Shown here piece after piece: positions 1-15,781 of a stretch of DNA of 47,459 bases. A model generated the notes under the pieces. It saw nothing but the letters and a program-made list of their open reading frames with translations. It was not told the origin of the DNA and made no database searches. The position numbers were made by a program, and so were the translations under genes. The stretch comes from CBFCZU01 sp965602635 (GTDB lineage Bacteria; Planctomycetota; Phycisphaerae; SM23-33): contig CBFCZU010000004.1 in the NCBI GenBank assembly GCA_965602635.1, forward strand, positions 1-47,459. Reading direction: 5' to 3'. The first letter of the stretch is position 1. Each line of letters opens with the position of its first letter.

Positions 1-57
1 TGGCAGAGCAGCGGTTTCCAAAACCGCAGGTTGGGGGTTCGAGTCCCTCCTGCCGTG
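1..57 (+). tRNA. trnW: tRNA-Trp (CCA anticodon), 5' end cut by the window
   Basis: The 3' three quarters of a tRNA are visible. The anticodon stem is GCGGT (11-15) with ACCGC (23-27), and its seven-base loop has CCA at 18-20, which reads the Trp codon UGG. The T arm has the loop TTCGAGT, and the acceptor 3' strand CTGCCGT (50-56) is followed by discriminator G57. The genomic CCA tail is absent (GTG follows), so CCA must be added after transcription. The D-arm 5' half and the acceptor 5' strand lie outside the window. A tRNA-Trp just before secE-nusG is a common bacterial arrangement, often with tuf upstream. Confidence 0.95.
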
Positions 58-109
58 GTGGCGGACGAGCAGGCGGGCGGCGGGGACTCGGGCCCGGTGG
101 CATCGAGGC

Positions 110-114
110 AGGAG
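110..114 (+). promoter_or_regulatory. Ribosome binding site that fixes the secE start
   Basis: AGGAG lies nine bases before GTG at 124. The reading frame stays open back into the tRNA, but no other start codon in it has a comparable site, so translation most likely begins at 124. Confidence 0.75.
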
Positions 115-123
115 CAACGAGAA

Positions 124-525
124 GTGGCGTTCGAGGTATACAAGCGCGGACAGGGCAAGTACACGCGGCTGGTAACTTTTGCCGTCGGGGGGGTGATAGG
201 AGCGGCCACGGCGTACTATGTCTCGGACCTGCTGAGCGGGACGGACCTCAGCCAGTACCTGGTGTTCGGCATCCCGCTGGCGATCTTCGCCGCCATCGCC
301 ATGCTGATGTTCTGGGTGGTCAACCGCCCGCGCAGCGCCGACTTCATGATCGCCACCGAGGGCGAAATGAAAAAGGTCTCCTGGTCCAGCAAGAAGGAGA
401 TCATCGGCGGGACGAAGGTGGTCATCGCCACAACGCTGATAATGGCGATGGTGCTGCTGGCGGTGGACCTGGCGTTTGGGTTCTTCTTCAGGTGGATAGG
501 TGTGTTGCAGGTCGGCCGCGCGTGA
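124..525 (+). CDS. secE: SecE, preprotein translocase subunit
   Basis: SecE is the small clamp subunit of the SecYEG protein-conducting channel in the inner membrane. The 133-residue product has three predicted spans (about 15-36, 44-65 and 97-120), as in three-span proteobacterial SecE. The conserved amphipathic region before the last span (EMKKVSWSSKKEI) is the family hallmark that braces SecY. The GTG start at 124 has an AGGAG site nine bases upstream. The open frame extends further into the tRNA, but that part shows no family similarity. The gene lies 30 bp before nusG, the usual pairing. Its partner secY is also in this window. No rpmG (L33) gene lies between the tRNA and secE, although one is often found there. 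Confidence 0.95.
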   Translation: MAFEVYKRGQGKYTRLVTFAVGGVIGAATAYYVSDLLSGTDLSQYLVFGIPLAIFAAIAMLMFWVVNRPRSADFMIATEGEMKKVSWSSKKEIIGGTKVVIATTLIMAMVLLAVDLAFGFFFRWIGVLQVGRA

Positions 526-555
526 GCCGGCCGCTCCTGCCGACAGAAAGATATC

Positions 556-1110
556 ATGGGCAAGCAGTGGTACGTTCTTCGGGTTGCCTCCAATAAGGAG
601 GCCCAGGTGCGCGAGGCCCTCGAGCGCAAGGTGAAGATCGAGGCCCTTGAGGACCAGATCGGGCGCATCCTGGTCCCGACCGACCGCCGCCCGCGCCCGC
701 GGAGCAAGCCCGGCGAAAGCAAGTTCGTCGAGCGGAAGCTTTACCCCGGGTACGTCTTCATCGAGATGGAGCTGTCCGAGGACGGGAAAATCGGGGAGAA
801 GCCCTGGTTCCTCATCAAAGAAACCTCCGGCGTGGGCGACTTCATCAGCATGGACGGCAAGCCGTCGGCGATGACCCAGACGGACGTCGACAAGATGCTC
901 ATGCAGGTGGAGCGCCCCGAAGAGGGCTCGACCCTGGCGGTGGAGTTCAAGAAGGGCGAACAGGTCAAGATCAAGGAAGGTCCCTTCGAGGAATTCGACG
1001 GCACGGTGGACGAGGTCCAGGCGGACAAGGGCACGGTAAGAGTTATCGTGACGATCTTCGGGCGGGCCACGCCCGTGGAAATGCATTACTGGCAGGTTGA
1101 GAAGGCGTAG
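556..1110 (+). CDS. nusG: NusG, transcription elongation and antitermination factor
   Basis: NusG binds RNA polymerase and couples it to Rho or to the leading ribosome through S10. The protein has 184 residues, the normal bacterial length. The NGN domain starts at WYVLRV (5-10) and contains the conserved PGYVFIEM (64-71). A linker is followed by the C-terminal KOW domain (about 131-184), with GEQVKIKEGPF in its core. It is followed 93 bp later by rplK. The ATG start is supported by the family N terminus, although the upstream purine stretch (AGAAAG) is a weak ribosome site. Its usual partner S10 is encoded by rpsJ in this window. Confidence 0.97.
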   Translation: MGKQWYVLRVASNKEAQVREALERKVKIEALEDQIGRILVPTDRRPRPRSKPGESKFVERKLYPGYVFIEMELSEDGKIGEKPWFLIKETSGVGDFISMDGKPSAMTQTDVDKMLMQVERPEEGSTLAVEFKKGEQVKIKEGPFEEFDGTVDEVQADKGTVRVIVTIFGRATPVEMHYWQVEKA

Positions 1111-1203
1111 CCGCGGGCGGGCGGGTCTCCGACCCGCGCCCTGCCCCAGCGGCGTCCGCAGAGGTACGGAACCCGGGCGGCCCGGGAATTCCCGAATCTT
1201 ACC

Positions 1204-1629
1204 ATGGCCAAGGCAGTAGTCGCGAAAGTCAAGCTCCAGGCCCCCGGCGGGCAGGCCACCCCCGCTCCGCCGATCGGACCGGCCCTTGGGCAGCACAACG
1301 TCAACATCGGTCAGTTCGTGGCCATGTTCAACGACCGGACGCGGGAGTACAACGGGACGACCATCCCGGTGGTAATCACCGTGTTCGCCGACCGGACGTT
1401 CACCTTCATAACCAAGAGCCCCCCGGCGGCGGTGCTGCTGAAGCAGGCGGCCGAGGTCGCCAAAGGCTCCGGCGTGCCGAACAAGGAAAAGGTGGGTCAG
1501 GTTACCGCCGCGCAGGTCCGCCAGATCGCCGAGACGAAGATGGCCGACCTGAACGCCTTCGACGTGGACGCGGCCATGCGCCAGATCGAGGGCACCGCCC
1601 GGAGCATGGGCCTGGACGTCGTGGACTGA
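1204..1629 (+). CDS. rplK: 50S ribosomal protein L11
   Basis: L11 forms the GTPase-associated centre with 23S rRNA helices 43/44 and takes part in factor binding and the stringent response. The 141 residues match the family length. The proline-rich N-terminal switch (PAPPIGPALGQ, 20-30), where thiostrepton acts, is intact, and the C-terminal RNA-binding domain begins near residue 75. The 93-bp upstream spacer holds a perfect hairpin, GCGGGTC (1121-1127) with GACCCGC (1131-1137), and a CCCGGG repeat pair (1172-1186). L1 represses the L11 operon by binding its leader in other bacteria, so this spacer is the place to look for such a site, but I cannot recognise the L1 motif in it. Confidence 0.97.
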   Translation: MAKAVVAKVKLQAPGGQATPAPPIGPALGQHNVNIGQFVAMFNDRTREYNGTTIPVVITVFADRTFTFITKSPPAAVLLKQAAEVAKGSGVPNKEKVGQVTAAQVRQIAETKMADLNAFDVDAAMRQIEGTARSMGLDVVD

Positions 1630-1735
1630 TAACCGCGGATGCGGGACCGGCCAAACGCTGATCCCAAATCCGACATGAACGGCCTGACCACGGGCCGGCA
1701 CTACAGTGGGAGCCCTCAGGGCAAAGGAGCGGTTG

Positions 1736-2422
1736 ATGGGCAGGACCAAGCATGGCAAGCGGTACAACGCCGACCTGGCGAAGGTTCCGCAGAGCCCCGT
1801 ACCGGTGGCTGAGGCCATCGCGATTCTCAAGGGATTCAACCAGACCAAGTTCGACCAGACAGTGGAGCTTGTGCTGTGGCTGGGGATAGACCCGCGTCAG
1901 GCCGATCAGGCCATTCGCGGCTCGATCTCGCTGCCCCACGGCATCGGCAGAACCAAGCGGGTGATCGCGTTCTGCGATGACGAGCAGGCCGAGGCTGCCC
2001 GCGAGGCGGGCGCGGTCGAGGCCGGTAGCGACGCGCTGATCGAGAAGATTCAGAATGGCTGGGCCGACTTCGACGTGGCGGTGGCGACGCCGGCGATGAT
2101 GCGGAGCGTCTCGCGGCTGGGTCGGATCCTCGGCCCGCAGGGCAAGATGCCCTCGCCCAAGACCGGCACGGTGGTCGGGGACGTCGTCCCGGCGGTGACC
2201 GAATACGCCGCCGGCAAGGTGGATTTTCGCAACGACGCGGGCGGCAACCTGCACGTGCCGGTCGGCAAGCTGAGCTTTGAGGTCGAAAAGCTGGCGGAGA
2301 ACATCGAGGCGTTCCTGGCCCACGTGCGGTCGAGAAGGCCCACCAGCAGCAAAGGAACGTACATGAAGAAGGTCTGCCTGGCGGCGACGATGTCACCGGC
2401 GGTGGCCCTGGAAACGGGATAG
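1736..2422 (+). CDS. rplA: 50S ribosomal protein L1
   Basis: L1 forms the mobile stalk that helps release deacylated tRNA from the E site, and in many bacteria it represses its own operon. The ATG at 1736 has a near-ideal AAAGGAG site (1723-1729) six bases upstream. The open frame runs back to a GTG at 1706, which lacks such a site. The 228-residue product begins with the family signature GRTKHGKRY and contains LGRILGPQGKMPSPKTGTV, the conserved RNA-binding segment. It ends eight bases before rplJ, so there is no room for a separate L10 leader of the Escherichia coli type. Confidence 0.97.
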   Translation: MGRTKHGKRYNADLAKVPQSPVPVAEAIAILKGFNQTKFDQTVELVLWLGIDPRQADQAIRGSISLPHGIGRTKRVIAFCDDEQAEAAREAGAVEAGSDALIEKIQNGWADFDVAVATPAMMRSVSRLGRILGPQGKMPSPKTGTVVGDVVPAVTEYAAGKVDFRNDAGGNLHVPVGKLSFEVEKLAENIEAFLAHVRSRRPTSSKGTYMKKVCLAATMSPAVALETG

Positions 2423-2430
2423 GTGCGAAC

Positions 2431-2961
2431 ATGAGTAAACCGGTCAAGGCAATGCTGCGGAAAGAGCTCATCGCGCGTCTGGCGGGTGTCGAGTCGCTGA
2501 CGGTGCTGAGCTTGGCCGGGGTGGACGGCGTCGATAACACCCGGCTGCGGCGGCATCTCCAGGCCAAGGACATTCGTGTCATGGTGGTGAGGAACGTGAT
2601 CGCCCGCCAGGCCCTGGAGGAGGTCGGGCTGGGCAGCGCCTGCCGCCTCATCGACGGGCCCTGCGCACTGGTGACCGGCGAGCTGAACCCCGTGGTCGTC
2701 GTCCGGGAGCTGCTCGAGCAGGCGAAGGATATCCCCAGCCTCCTGGTGCGGGGGGCGCTGATGGAGGGGGAGGTCTTTGGCCCCGAGCGGGTCGAAGAGC
2801 TCAGCCGCTACCCGACGCGGGAAGAAGCGCTCGCCAACCTCGTCGGCCAGGCCCTCTCGCCCGGCGGGCAGGTCGTCGCCGCCCTGCTCGGCGCCGGCGC
2901 CCGACTGGCCGCGATTGTCAAGGCGGTCGAGGACCGAGCCGGCGAGGCTGAGAACAACTAG
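2431..2961 (+). CDS. rplJ: 50S ribosomal protein L10
   Basis: L10 is the base of the L7/L12 stalk: its N-terminal domain binds 23S rRNA next to L11 and its long C-terminal helix carries L12 dimers. The product has 176 residues, close to the usual 165-175. It begins MSKPVKAMLRKEL and shows the N-terminal fold with VMVVRNVIARQAL. Its C-terminal helix (about 135-170) is Ala-rich. The gene starts eight bases after rplA and is followed by an unusually long 118-bp spacer before rplL, which contains two perfect hairpins. Confidence 0.95.
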   Translation: MSKPVKAMLRKELIARLAGVESLTVLSLAGVDGVDNTRLRRHLQAKDIRVMVVRNVIARQALEEVGLGSACRLIDGPCALVTGELNPVVVVRELLEQAKDIPSLLVRGALMEGEVFGPERVEELSRYPTREEALANLVGQALSPGGQVVAALLGAGARLAAIVKAVEDRAGEAENN

Positions 2962-2997
2962 ATGTCAACACCGAGATCTGCACCGGCTGCGGATTGG

Positions 2998-3037
2998 TCC
3001 CGATCCATCGGGATTAAATGAGGCCGCGGTGGCCTCA
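2998..3037 (+). promoter_or_regulatory. Two tandem hairpins in the rplJ-rplL spacer
   Basis: TCCCGAT (2998-3004) pairs with ATCGGGA (3007-3013), and TGAGGCC (3019-3025) pairs with GGCCTCA (3031-3037) across a five-base loop. Both are perfect and lie in the 118-bp gap between L10 and L7/L12. No T run follows, so they are not a standard terminator. They could mark an RNA processing or stability element that lets the multi-copy protein L7/L12 be made in excess of L10, which is inference. Confidence 0.5.
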
Positions 3038-3079
3038 CCTATCAGGCCGGTTGAAACTACGTAGCGGGAGTCAGGTGAA

Positions 3080-3502
3080 ATGTCGGAAGAGACAACAGCG
3101 GCTGAGGGAGAGGCCAGGGAATTCTCCCCCGAGATCAAGGAATTGGGCGACAAGCTCGCGGAACTGACCTTGAAGCAGGCCGTCGAGCTGGGCGCCTACC
3201 TCAAGGCGGAGTACGAGATCGAGCCGGCAGCGGCAGGCGCGGTGATGATGGTGGGCCCGGGCGGCGAAGCGGCCGCCGAGGCGGAAGAGCAAACCAGCTT
3301 CGACGTCATCCTCAAAGACATCGGCGACAAGAAGATCCAGGTAATCAAGGCCGTTCGCGCGTTGACCAGCCTGGGGCTCAAGGAAGCCAAGGACCTGGTG
3401 GAAGGCGCCCCGAAACCGGTCAAGGAAGGCGTTCCCAAGGAAGAGGCCGAGGAGGCTGTCAAGCAGCTCACCGAGGCCGGGGCAACGGCGGAGATAGTCT
3501 GA
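3080..3502 (+). CDS. rplL: 50S ribosomal protein L7/L12
   Basis: L7/L12 is the multi-copy stalk protein that recruits translational GTPases. The 140-residue product has an acidic N-terminal lead (1-20), the dimerisation domain (about 21-52, with LKQAVELGAYLK), an Ala/Gly/Glu hinge (53-72) and the C-terminal factor-binding domain (73-140). That domain carries the conserved surface KIQVIKAVRALTSLGLKEAK. It ends in AEIV, unlike the common VELK-type ends. The lead of about 18 residues before the dimerisation domain makes it slightly longer than the typical 120-128. Confidence 0.96.
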   Translation: MSEETTAAEGEAREFSPEIKELGDKLAELTLKQAVELGAYLKAEYEIEPAAAGAVMMVGPGGEAAAEAEEQTSFDVILKDIGDKKIQVIKAVRALTSLGLKEAKDLVEGAPKPVKEGVPKEEAEEAVKQLTEAGATAEIV

Positions 3503-3650
3503 TTGGACTTGAAACGACAATCGGACATTGGGCGGGCCGGCGGGCTCGCTGCGCGCGGCGCGGATGCCCGTCCCGCCGCGGGCGGAAAGGTTGCCAGCAC
3601 AGCCCGGCGGCGCGCTGAGGCCCCGGGCATATAGCGAGGAACAACCAATC

Positions 3651-7430
<3,780 letters not shown>

Positions 7431-7490
7431 CTCCGGCCGGCGCCGCCGAACGGATGATCGAATGTCGCCGATATACAGGAGCTGCTTGGC

Positions 7491-11801
<4,311 letters not shown>

Positions 11802-11844
11802 CCGCCCCGGCGCCGATGGAACACTTGAATGAGAGGTCCGCAAA

Positions 11845-12216
11845 ATGCCGACGATTAACCAACTGGTTCGCAAGCCGCGCCGCAAGCAGGTAGCCAAGAA
11901 GAAGAACGTCGCCCTGGATCAGTGCCCCCAGAGGCGCGGTGTGTGCCTGCTGGTCAAGACGATGACGCCCAAGAAGCCCAACTCCGCCCTGCGGAAGGTG
12001 GCGCGGGTGAGACTGTGCAACGGCAAGGAAGTGACGGCATATATTCCTGGAGTTGACCACAACCTGCAGGAGCACAGCATCGTGCTGATCCGCGGGGGGC
12101 GTGTCCGGGACCTGCCGGGCGTTCGCTACCACGTCATTCGCGGCACGCTGGACGCCGCCGGCGTGGAGGGGCGCCGCCAGGGCCGGAGCCGCTACGGGAC
12201 AAAGAGAGCCAAGTAA
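11845..12216 (+). CDS. rpsL: 30S ribosomal protein S12
   Basis: S12 lines the decoding centre and controls accuracy. The product is 123 residues, the usual length, with the conserved PNSALRK loop. Lys43 (K42 in E. coli mature numbering) is conserved. Residue 88, in GGRVRDLPGVRYH, is Arg where E. coli has Lys87, and the codon is CGG at 12106-12108. Changes at this position, including Lys to Arg, are classical streptomycin-resistance mutations in E. coli and Mycobacterium. Asp89, the residue beta-methylthiolated by RimO, is present. The gene is followed 16 bp later by rpsG. Confidence 0.98.
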   Translation: MPTINQLVRKPRRKQVAKKKNVALDQCPQRRGVCLLVKTMTPKKPNSALRKVARVRLCNGKEVTAYIPGVDHNLQEHSIVLIRGGRVRDLPGVRYHVIRGTLDAAGVEGRRQGRSRYGTKRAK

Positions 12217-12232
12217 CTGACTGAGGCAGCCC

Positions 12233-12709
12233 ATGGCATACAAGAAATTCACAGCGTCGACAAAGCAACTCGCGCCGGACGCGCGGTTCGGCAGCAAGCT
12301 GGTCAGCAAGTTCGTCAACTGCCTGATGTGGGATGGCAAGAAGGCCGCGTCCCTGAAGATCTTCTACGGCGCGATGGACATAATCGAGGAGAAGATCAAG
12401 GACGCCACCCCGCTGGAGGTCTTCGAGCAGGCGGTGGAGAACGTCAAGCCGATGCTGGAGGTCCGCTCCAAGCGCGTCGGTGGTGCGACCTACCAGGTCC
12501 CCATGCAGGTGAGCAAGAAGCGGCAGCTCTCGCTGGGCATCAGGTGGATGATCCAGGCCGTGCGGAGCGGCTCGGGCTCGCCGTGCTCGCAACGGCTGGC
12601 CGGCGAAATCATGTCCGCCTACCGGAAGGAAGGAACGGCCATGACCACGCGCGACAACGTGCACCGCATGGCCGAGGCGAACAAGGCCTTCGCCCACTTC
12701 GCCTGGTAG
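12233..12709 (+). CDS. rpsG: 30S ribosomal protein S7
   Basis: S7 nucleates the 30S head and contacts E-site tRNA and the 3' major domain of 16S rRNA. The 158 residues fit the family. The beta-hairpin segment KPMLEVRSKRVGGATYQVP (residues about 77-96) and the C-terminal helix with TTRDNVHRMAEANKAFAH are intact. It is 16 bp downstream of rpsL, as in other str operons. In E. coli, S7 is the translational repressor of its operon. Here the long spacer that follows, before fusA, is the obvious place for regulation, but no known S7 site is recognisable. Confidence 0.98.
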   Translation: MAYKKFTASTKQLAPDARFGSKLVSKFVNCLMWDGKKAASLKIFYGAMDIIEEKIKDATPLEVFEQAVENVKPMLEVRSKRVGGATYQVPMQVSKKRQLSLGIRWMIQAVRSGSGSPCSQRLAGEIMSAYRKEGTAMTTRDNVHRMAEANKAFAHFAW

Positions 12710-13178
12710 GAGCCTCTTTACTGGAAGCTGTCGTGGTGCGAGTTTGACAAGCGGTTCCACCCGCCGCCGGATGGCGGACTCGGGTTCAAAGCAGGATGAT
12801 TGGCTGTTCCGATTAACCAAATACGGTAAGAGTTGAATGATTCGCCGGCCCGGGCGGATTCCCGGAGCGGCGAATCACCCCGGTCGGTTGCCTGAGCTAC
12901 CTGAGTTCCGGCCGGGGCTCAGCGGAGTCCGCCCGGCCGGGCTGGTCGGCGGACGCTTGAGATAAGACAAGAGGCCGAGGCGCTGAACGTCCCGGTCCCG
13001 CCCGGCGGGGCCGGGGACGAAGCGACGGCTCGACGGCCTCGTCCGGACCAGCCTGCCTCAAGGCTGGTGGTGCCTCCGCTGACGGAGGCCTCCTGTGGAT
13101 AAGTGTGGCTCCGGGACGGCTTTGCGCCGTTACCCCGGCACCAGCGCCATGCCGGCGCCGGCGGAAAATGACCGAAGT
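12710..13178 (+). other. 469-bp hairpin-rich spacer before fusA
   Basis: I see no convincing gene here. The stretch holds several perfect stems: TGATTCGCC (12838-12846) with GGCGAATCA (12869-12877); ACCAGCCT (13047-13054) with AGGCTGGT (13061-13068); GCCTCCG (13072-13078) with CGGAGGC (13083-13089); and ACGGC with GCCGT just after 13110. An AT-rich island (12799-12840) contains TTGGCT and TACGGT 16 bases apart, a weak promoter candidate. The gap is by far the longest in the ribosomal cluster and probably contains a promoter and a structured leader for fusA. Confidence 0.6.
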
Positions 13179-15242
13179 ATGGCAGAAGACCTTCAGAAAA
13201 CTCGGAACATCGGCATCACTGCCCACATCGACGCGGGCAAGACCACCGTGACCGAAAGAGTCCTGTACTTCACCGGCAAGAGCTACAAGATCGGCGAGGT
13301 GCACGACGGCACGGCCGTGATGGACTACCTCGCCGAAGAGCAGCGGCGGGGGATCACCATCACCTCCGCGGCCACCACCTGCCCGTGGAACGATTACACC
13401 ATCAATCTCATCGATACGCCGGGGCACGTGGACTTCACCATCGAGGTCGAACGGTCGCTACGGGTGCTGGACGGCGCGGTGGCGGTATTCTGCGGCGTCG
13501 GAGGGGTGGAGGCCCAGAGCGAGACCGTCTGGCGCCAGGCCGAGCGATACGACGTGCCGAGAATCTGCTTCGTCAACAAGCTCGACCGCGTAGGGGCCGA
13601 CTTCGAAATGGTCGTGGATGACATCCGCCAGCGCCTCGACGGCAACGCCGTGCCGCTGCAGTTGCCGATGATCGAAGGGGGGGAGTTCGTCGGGCAGATC
13701 GACCTGGTGGGTGAGCGCGCCCTGTTCTATCGCGAGGCCGAAATAGCCGCCGAACTGGTGGTGAAGGACGTGCCAGCGGAATACGCCGACGCGGTGCAGG
13801 TCGCCAGGCACGACATGATCGAGGGCATAGCCGGCGCCGACGACGCCTTGATGGAGAAGTACGTCCACGAGGAGCCGATCTCCCCCGCGGACCTCAAGGC
13901 CGCCATCCGCCGCTGCGTAATCGCTAACAAGCTGCACCCGGTTCTGTGCGGCTCGGCGCTGAAGCACATGGGCGTCAGGGCGCTGCTGGACGCGATCTGC
14001 GATTACCTGCCCTCGCCGCTGGACATGCCTGCGGTGACGGGCAAGGAAAGCTCGGACTCCGAGCGCCTGATCGAGCGCCGCGCCTGTCCGGACGATCCGT
14101 TCTCGGCCCTGGTGTTCAAGATCGTCTCCGACCGGCACGGGGACCTGTACTTCATCCGCATCTACAGCGGCACCCTCAAGGCCGGCACGCGGGTGCTGAA
14201 CTCCTCGCGCCAGAAGAAGGAAATCGTCTCCCGCATCTGGGAGATGCACGCCAAGCAGAGGATCCGCCGCGACCAGGCCACCGCCGGCGACATCGTGGCC
14301 GTCGTCGGGCCCAAGCACAGCTTCACCGGCGATACCCTCTGCGACACCCGCGAGCTGATCATCCTGGAAATGATGGACTTTCCCGAGCCGGTGATTTCTA
14401 TGTCGATCGAGCCGGCCTCCAATGCCGATAAGGACCGGCTCTCCGAGGCGCTGCAGGTGCTTGGGCGGGAAGACCCGACCTTCCGCTGGGGCGGCGACCG
14501 CGAGACCGGCCAGTTGCTCATCTCCGGCATGGGCGAGCTGCACCTGGATGTGCTCCACACCAAGCTCACCCGCGAAATGGGCCTGTCGGTGCGGGTGGGC
14601 ATGCCGCGAGTGGCCTACAAGGAGGCCATCAGCGGCACAGCCGAGGCCGAAGGACGCTTCATCCGCCAGACCGGCGGGCGGGGCCAGTACGGCGTGGTGA
14701 TACTGAGCGTGGCGCCCGGCGAGACGGCGTCCGGCGAGACGGTCCGGTTCGTAAACGAGGTCAAGCAGGGCGCGATCCCCCGGGAGTACATATCGGCCGT
14801 GGAAGAGGGCGTCCGCGACGCGGCCACCAGCGGCCCGCTCGCGGGCTACCCGATGACCGGGCTGGTGGTCACGCTGCTGGACGGCAAGCACCACCCGGTG
14901 GACTCGTCCGAGATTGCCTTTGCCAACGCCGGCGCCATGGCCTTCAACTCGGCTGTGGGAAGGGCCTCGCCCGTCTTCCTGGAGCCTATCATGCTCCTGG
15001 AGGTCTCCGCTCCGGAGGCCTACCTGGGCGGCATCACCGGAGATCTGAACGCCCGCCGGGCCGACATAACCGGGCTGGACGGGCGAGAGCGATATCGCAA
15101 GCTGACAGCTAAAGTGCCGCTGTCGGAGATGTTCGGCTACACGACCGCGCTGCGGAGCCTCACCCAGGGCCGGGGTACCTGTACCCTCGAGCCGCTGACA
15201 TACGGGGTGGTGCCCGCGGAAGTGGCCGCGAGGCTCCATTGA
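13179..15242 (+). CDS. fusA: Elongation factor G
   Basis: EF-G is the GTPase that drives ribosomal translocation. From the ATG at 13179 the product has 687 residues. Codons upstream to 13095 are open but show no similarity. The GTPase motifs are complete: AHIDAGKTT (G1), RGITIT (G2), DTPGHVDF (G3), NKLDR (G4) and GSALK (G5). The domain IV motifs GGRGQYG and HHPVDSSE are kept, with His in the position of the translocation-critical His583. No tuf gene follows, unlike the common rpsL-rpsG-fusA-tuf order. Planctomycetes have several EF-G subfamilies, and I cannot tell from sequence alone whether this is the main translocase or the spdEFG type, though its place in the operon favours the translocase. 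Confidence 0.93.
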   Translation: MAEDLQKTRNIGITAHIDAGKTTVTERVLYFTGKSYKIGEVHDGTAVMDYLAEEQRRGITITSAATTCPWNDYTINLIDTPGHVDFTIEVERSLRVLDGAVAVFCGVGGVEAQSETVWRQAERYDVPRICFVNKLDRVGADFEMVVDDIRQRLDGNAVPLQLPMIEGGEFVGQIDLVGERALFYREAEIAAELVVKDVPAEYADAVQVARHDMIEGIAGADDALMEKYVHEEPISPADLKAAIRRCVIANKLHPVLCGSALKHMGVRALLDAICDYLPSPLDMPAVTGKESSDSERLIERRACPDDPFSALVFKIVSDRHGDLYFIRIYSGTLKAGTRVLNSSRQKKEIVSRIWEMHAKQRIRRDQATAGDIVAVVGPKHSFTGDTLCDTRELIILEMMDFPEPVISMSIEPASNADKDRLSEALQVLGREDPTFRWGGDRETGQLLISGMGELHLDVLHTKLTREMGLSVRVGMPRVAYKEAISGTAEAEGRFIRQTGGRGQYGVVILSVAPGETASGETVRFVNEVKQGAIPREYISAVEEGVRDAATSGPLAGYPMTGLVVTLLDGKHHPVDSSEIAFANAGAMAFNSAVGRASPVFLEPIMLLEVSAPEAYLGGITGDLNARRADITGLDGRERYRKLTAKVPLSEMFGYTTALRSLTQGRGTCTLEPLTYGVVPAEVAARLH

Positions 15243-15286
15243 CGGGCAAAGTTGCGAAAAAAGGGCAAAAATAAGAGTGCGGGCGG

Positions 15287-15314
15287 TTGACATTGCTAAG
15301 GCCTCTGGTATGCT
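15287..15314 (+). promoter_or_regulatory. Sigma70-type promoter for the S10 operon
   Basis: A perfect TTGACA (15287-15292) is separated by 16 bases from TATGCT (15309-15314), which has the extended -10 element TG at 15306-15307 one base upstream. An A-rich run (about 15250-15275) just above could act as an UP element. Transcription would start near 15321 and leave a leader of about 55 bases before rpsJ, too short for an E. coli-type L4 leader. Confidence 0.75.
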
Positions 15315-15376
15315 TGTAAAACTCTGCAATTTGCCTGCCAGGGGACTGTTGGGCGTTGCGGCCGGAGAGAAGGTCC

Positions 15377-15685
15377 ATGGCTCAAGACCGAATTAGGATT
15401 CGTATGGAAGCATACGATCACCGGGCTCTCGACAACTCGGCGAAGGAGATAGTGGAGCACGCTGAGCGGACGGGCGCCCGTGTTCGCGGGCCGATCCCGC
15501 TGCCCACACGGATCGAGCGGTATACTGTCTTGCGCTCCCCGCATGTGGACAAGAAGTCGCGCGAGCAGTTCGAGATGCGCACGCACAAGAGGATCATCGA
15601 CATTTACGAGCCGACGGTGAGGACCGTGGAGGCGCTGAACCGCCTGGTGGTCCCCGCCGGAGTTTTCGTGAAGATCAAGGCGTAG
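15377..15685 (+). CDS. rpsJ: 30S ribosomal protein S10 (NusE)
   Basis: S10 belongs to the 30S head and also serves as NusE, linking NusG to the ribosome. The ATG at 15377 follows GGAGAGAAGG and gives 102 residues beginning MAQDRIRIRMEAYDHR. The conserved loop PIPLPTRIERYTVLRSPHVDK (residues about 39-59) is intact. It starts the S10 segment directly below a strong promoter and is 96 bp upstream of rplC. The seven codons that stay open above the ATG are inside the ribosome-site region and unlikely to be translated. Confidence 0.97.
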   Translation: MAQDRIRIRMEAYDHRALDNSAKEIVEHAERTGARVRGPIPLPTRIERYTVLRSPHVDKKSREQFEMRTHKRIIDIYEPTVRTVEALNRLVVPAGVFVKIKA

Positions 15686-15781
15686 TCAAGACGTGTGGTA
15701 CAGGCCGAGGGCCTGTGCCTTGTGGCTCATGTGGAAATAGCGGCGTCGGGCTGGTCTCGGCGCCATAGAGGCCAGGCGGCC

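Noticed and set aside
3528..3650. N-terminal extension of rpoB
   Set aside because: The 41 codons have no RpoB similarity, and ATG 3651 has a usable ribosome site.
13458..15329. Long minus-strand frame opposite fusA
   Set aside because: Complete overlap with fusA, and no domain is recognisable.
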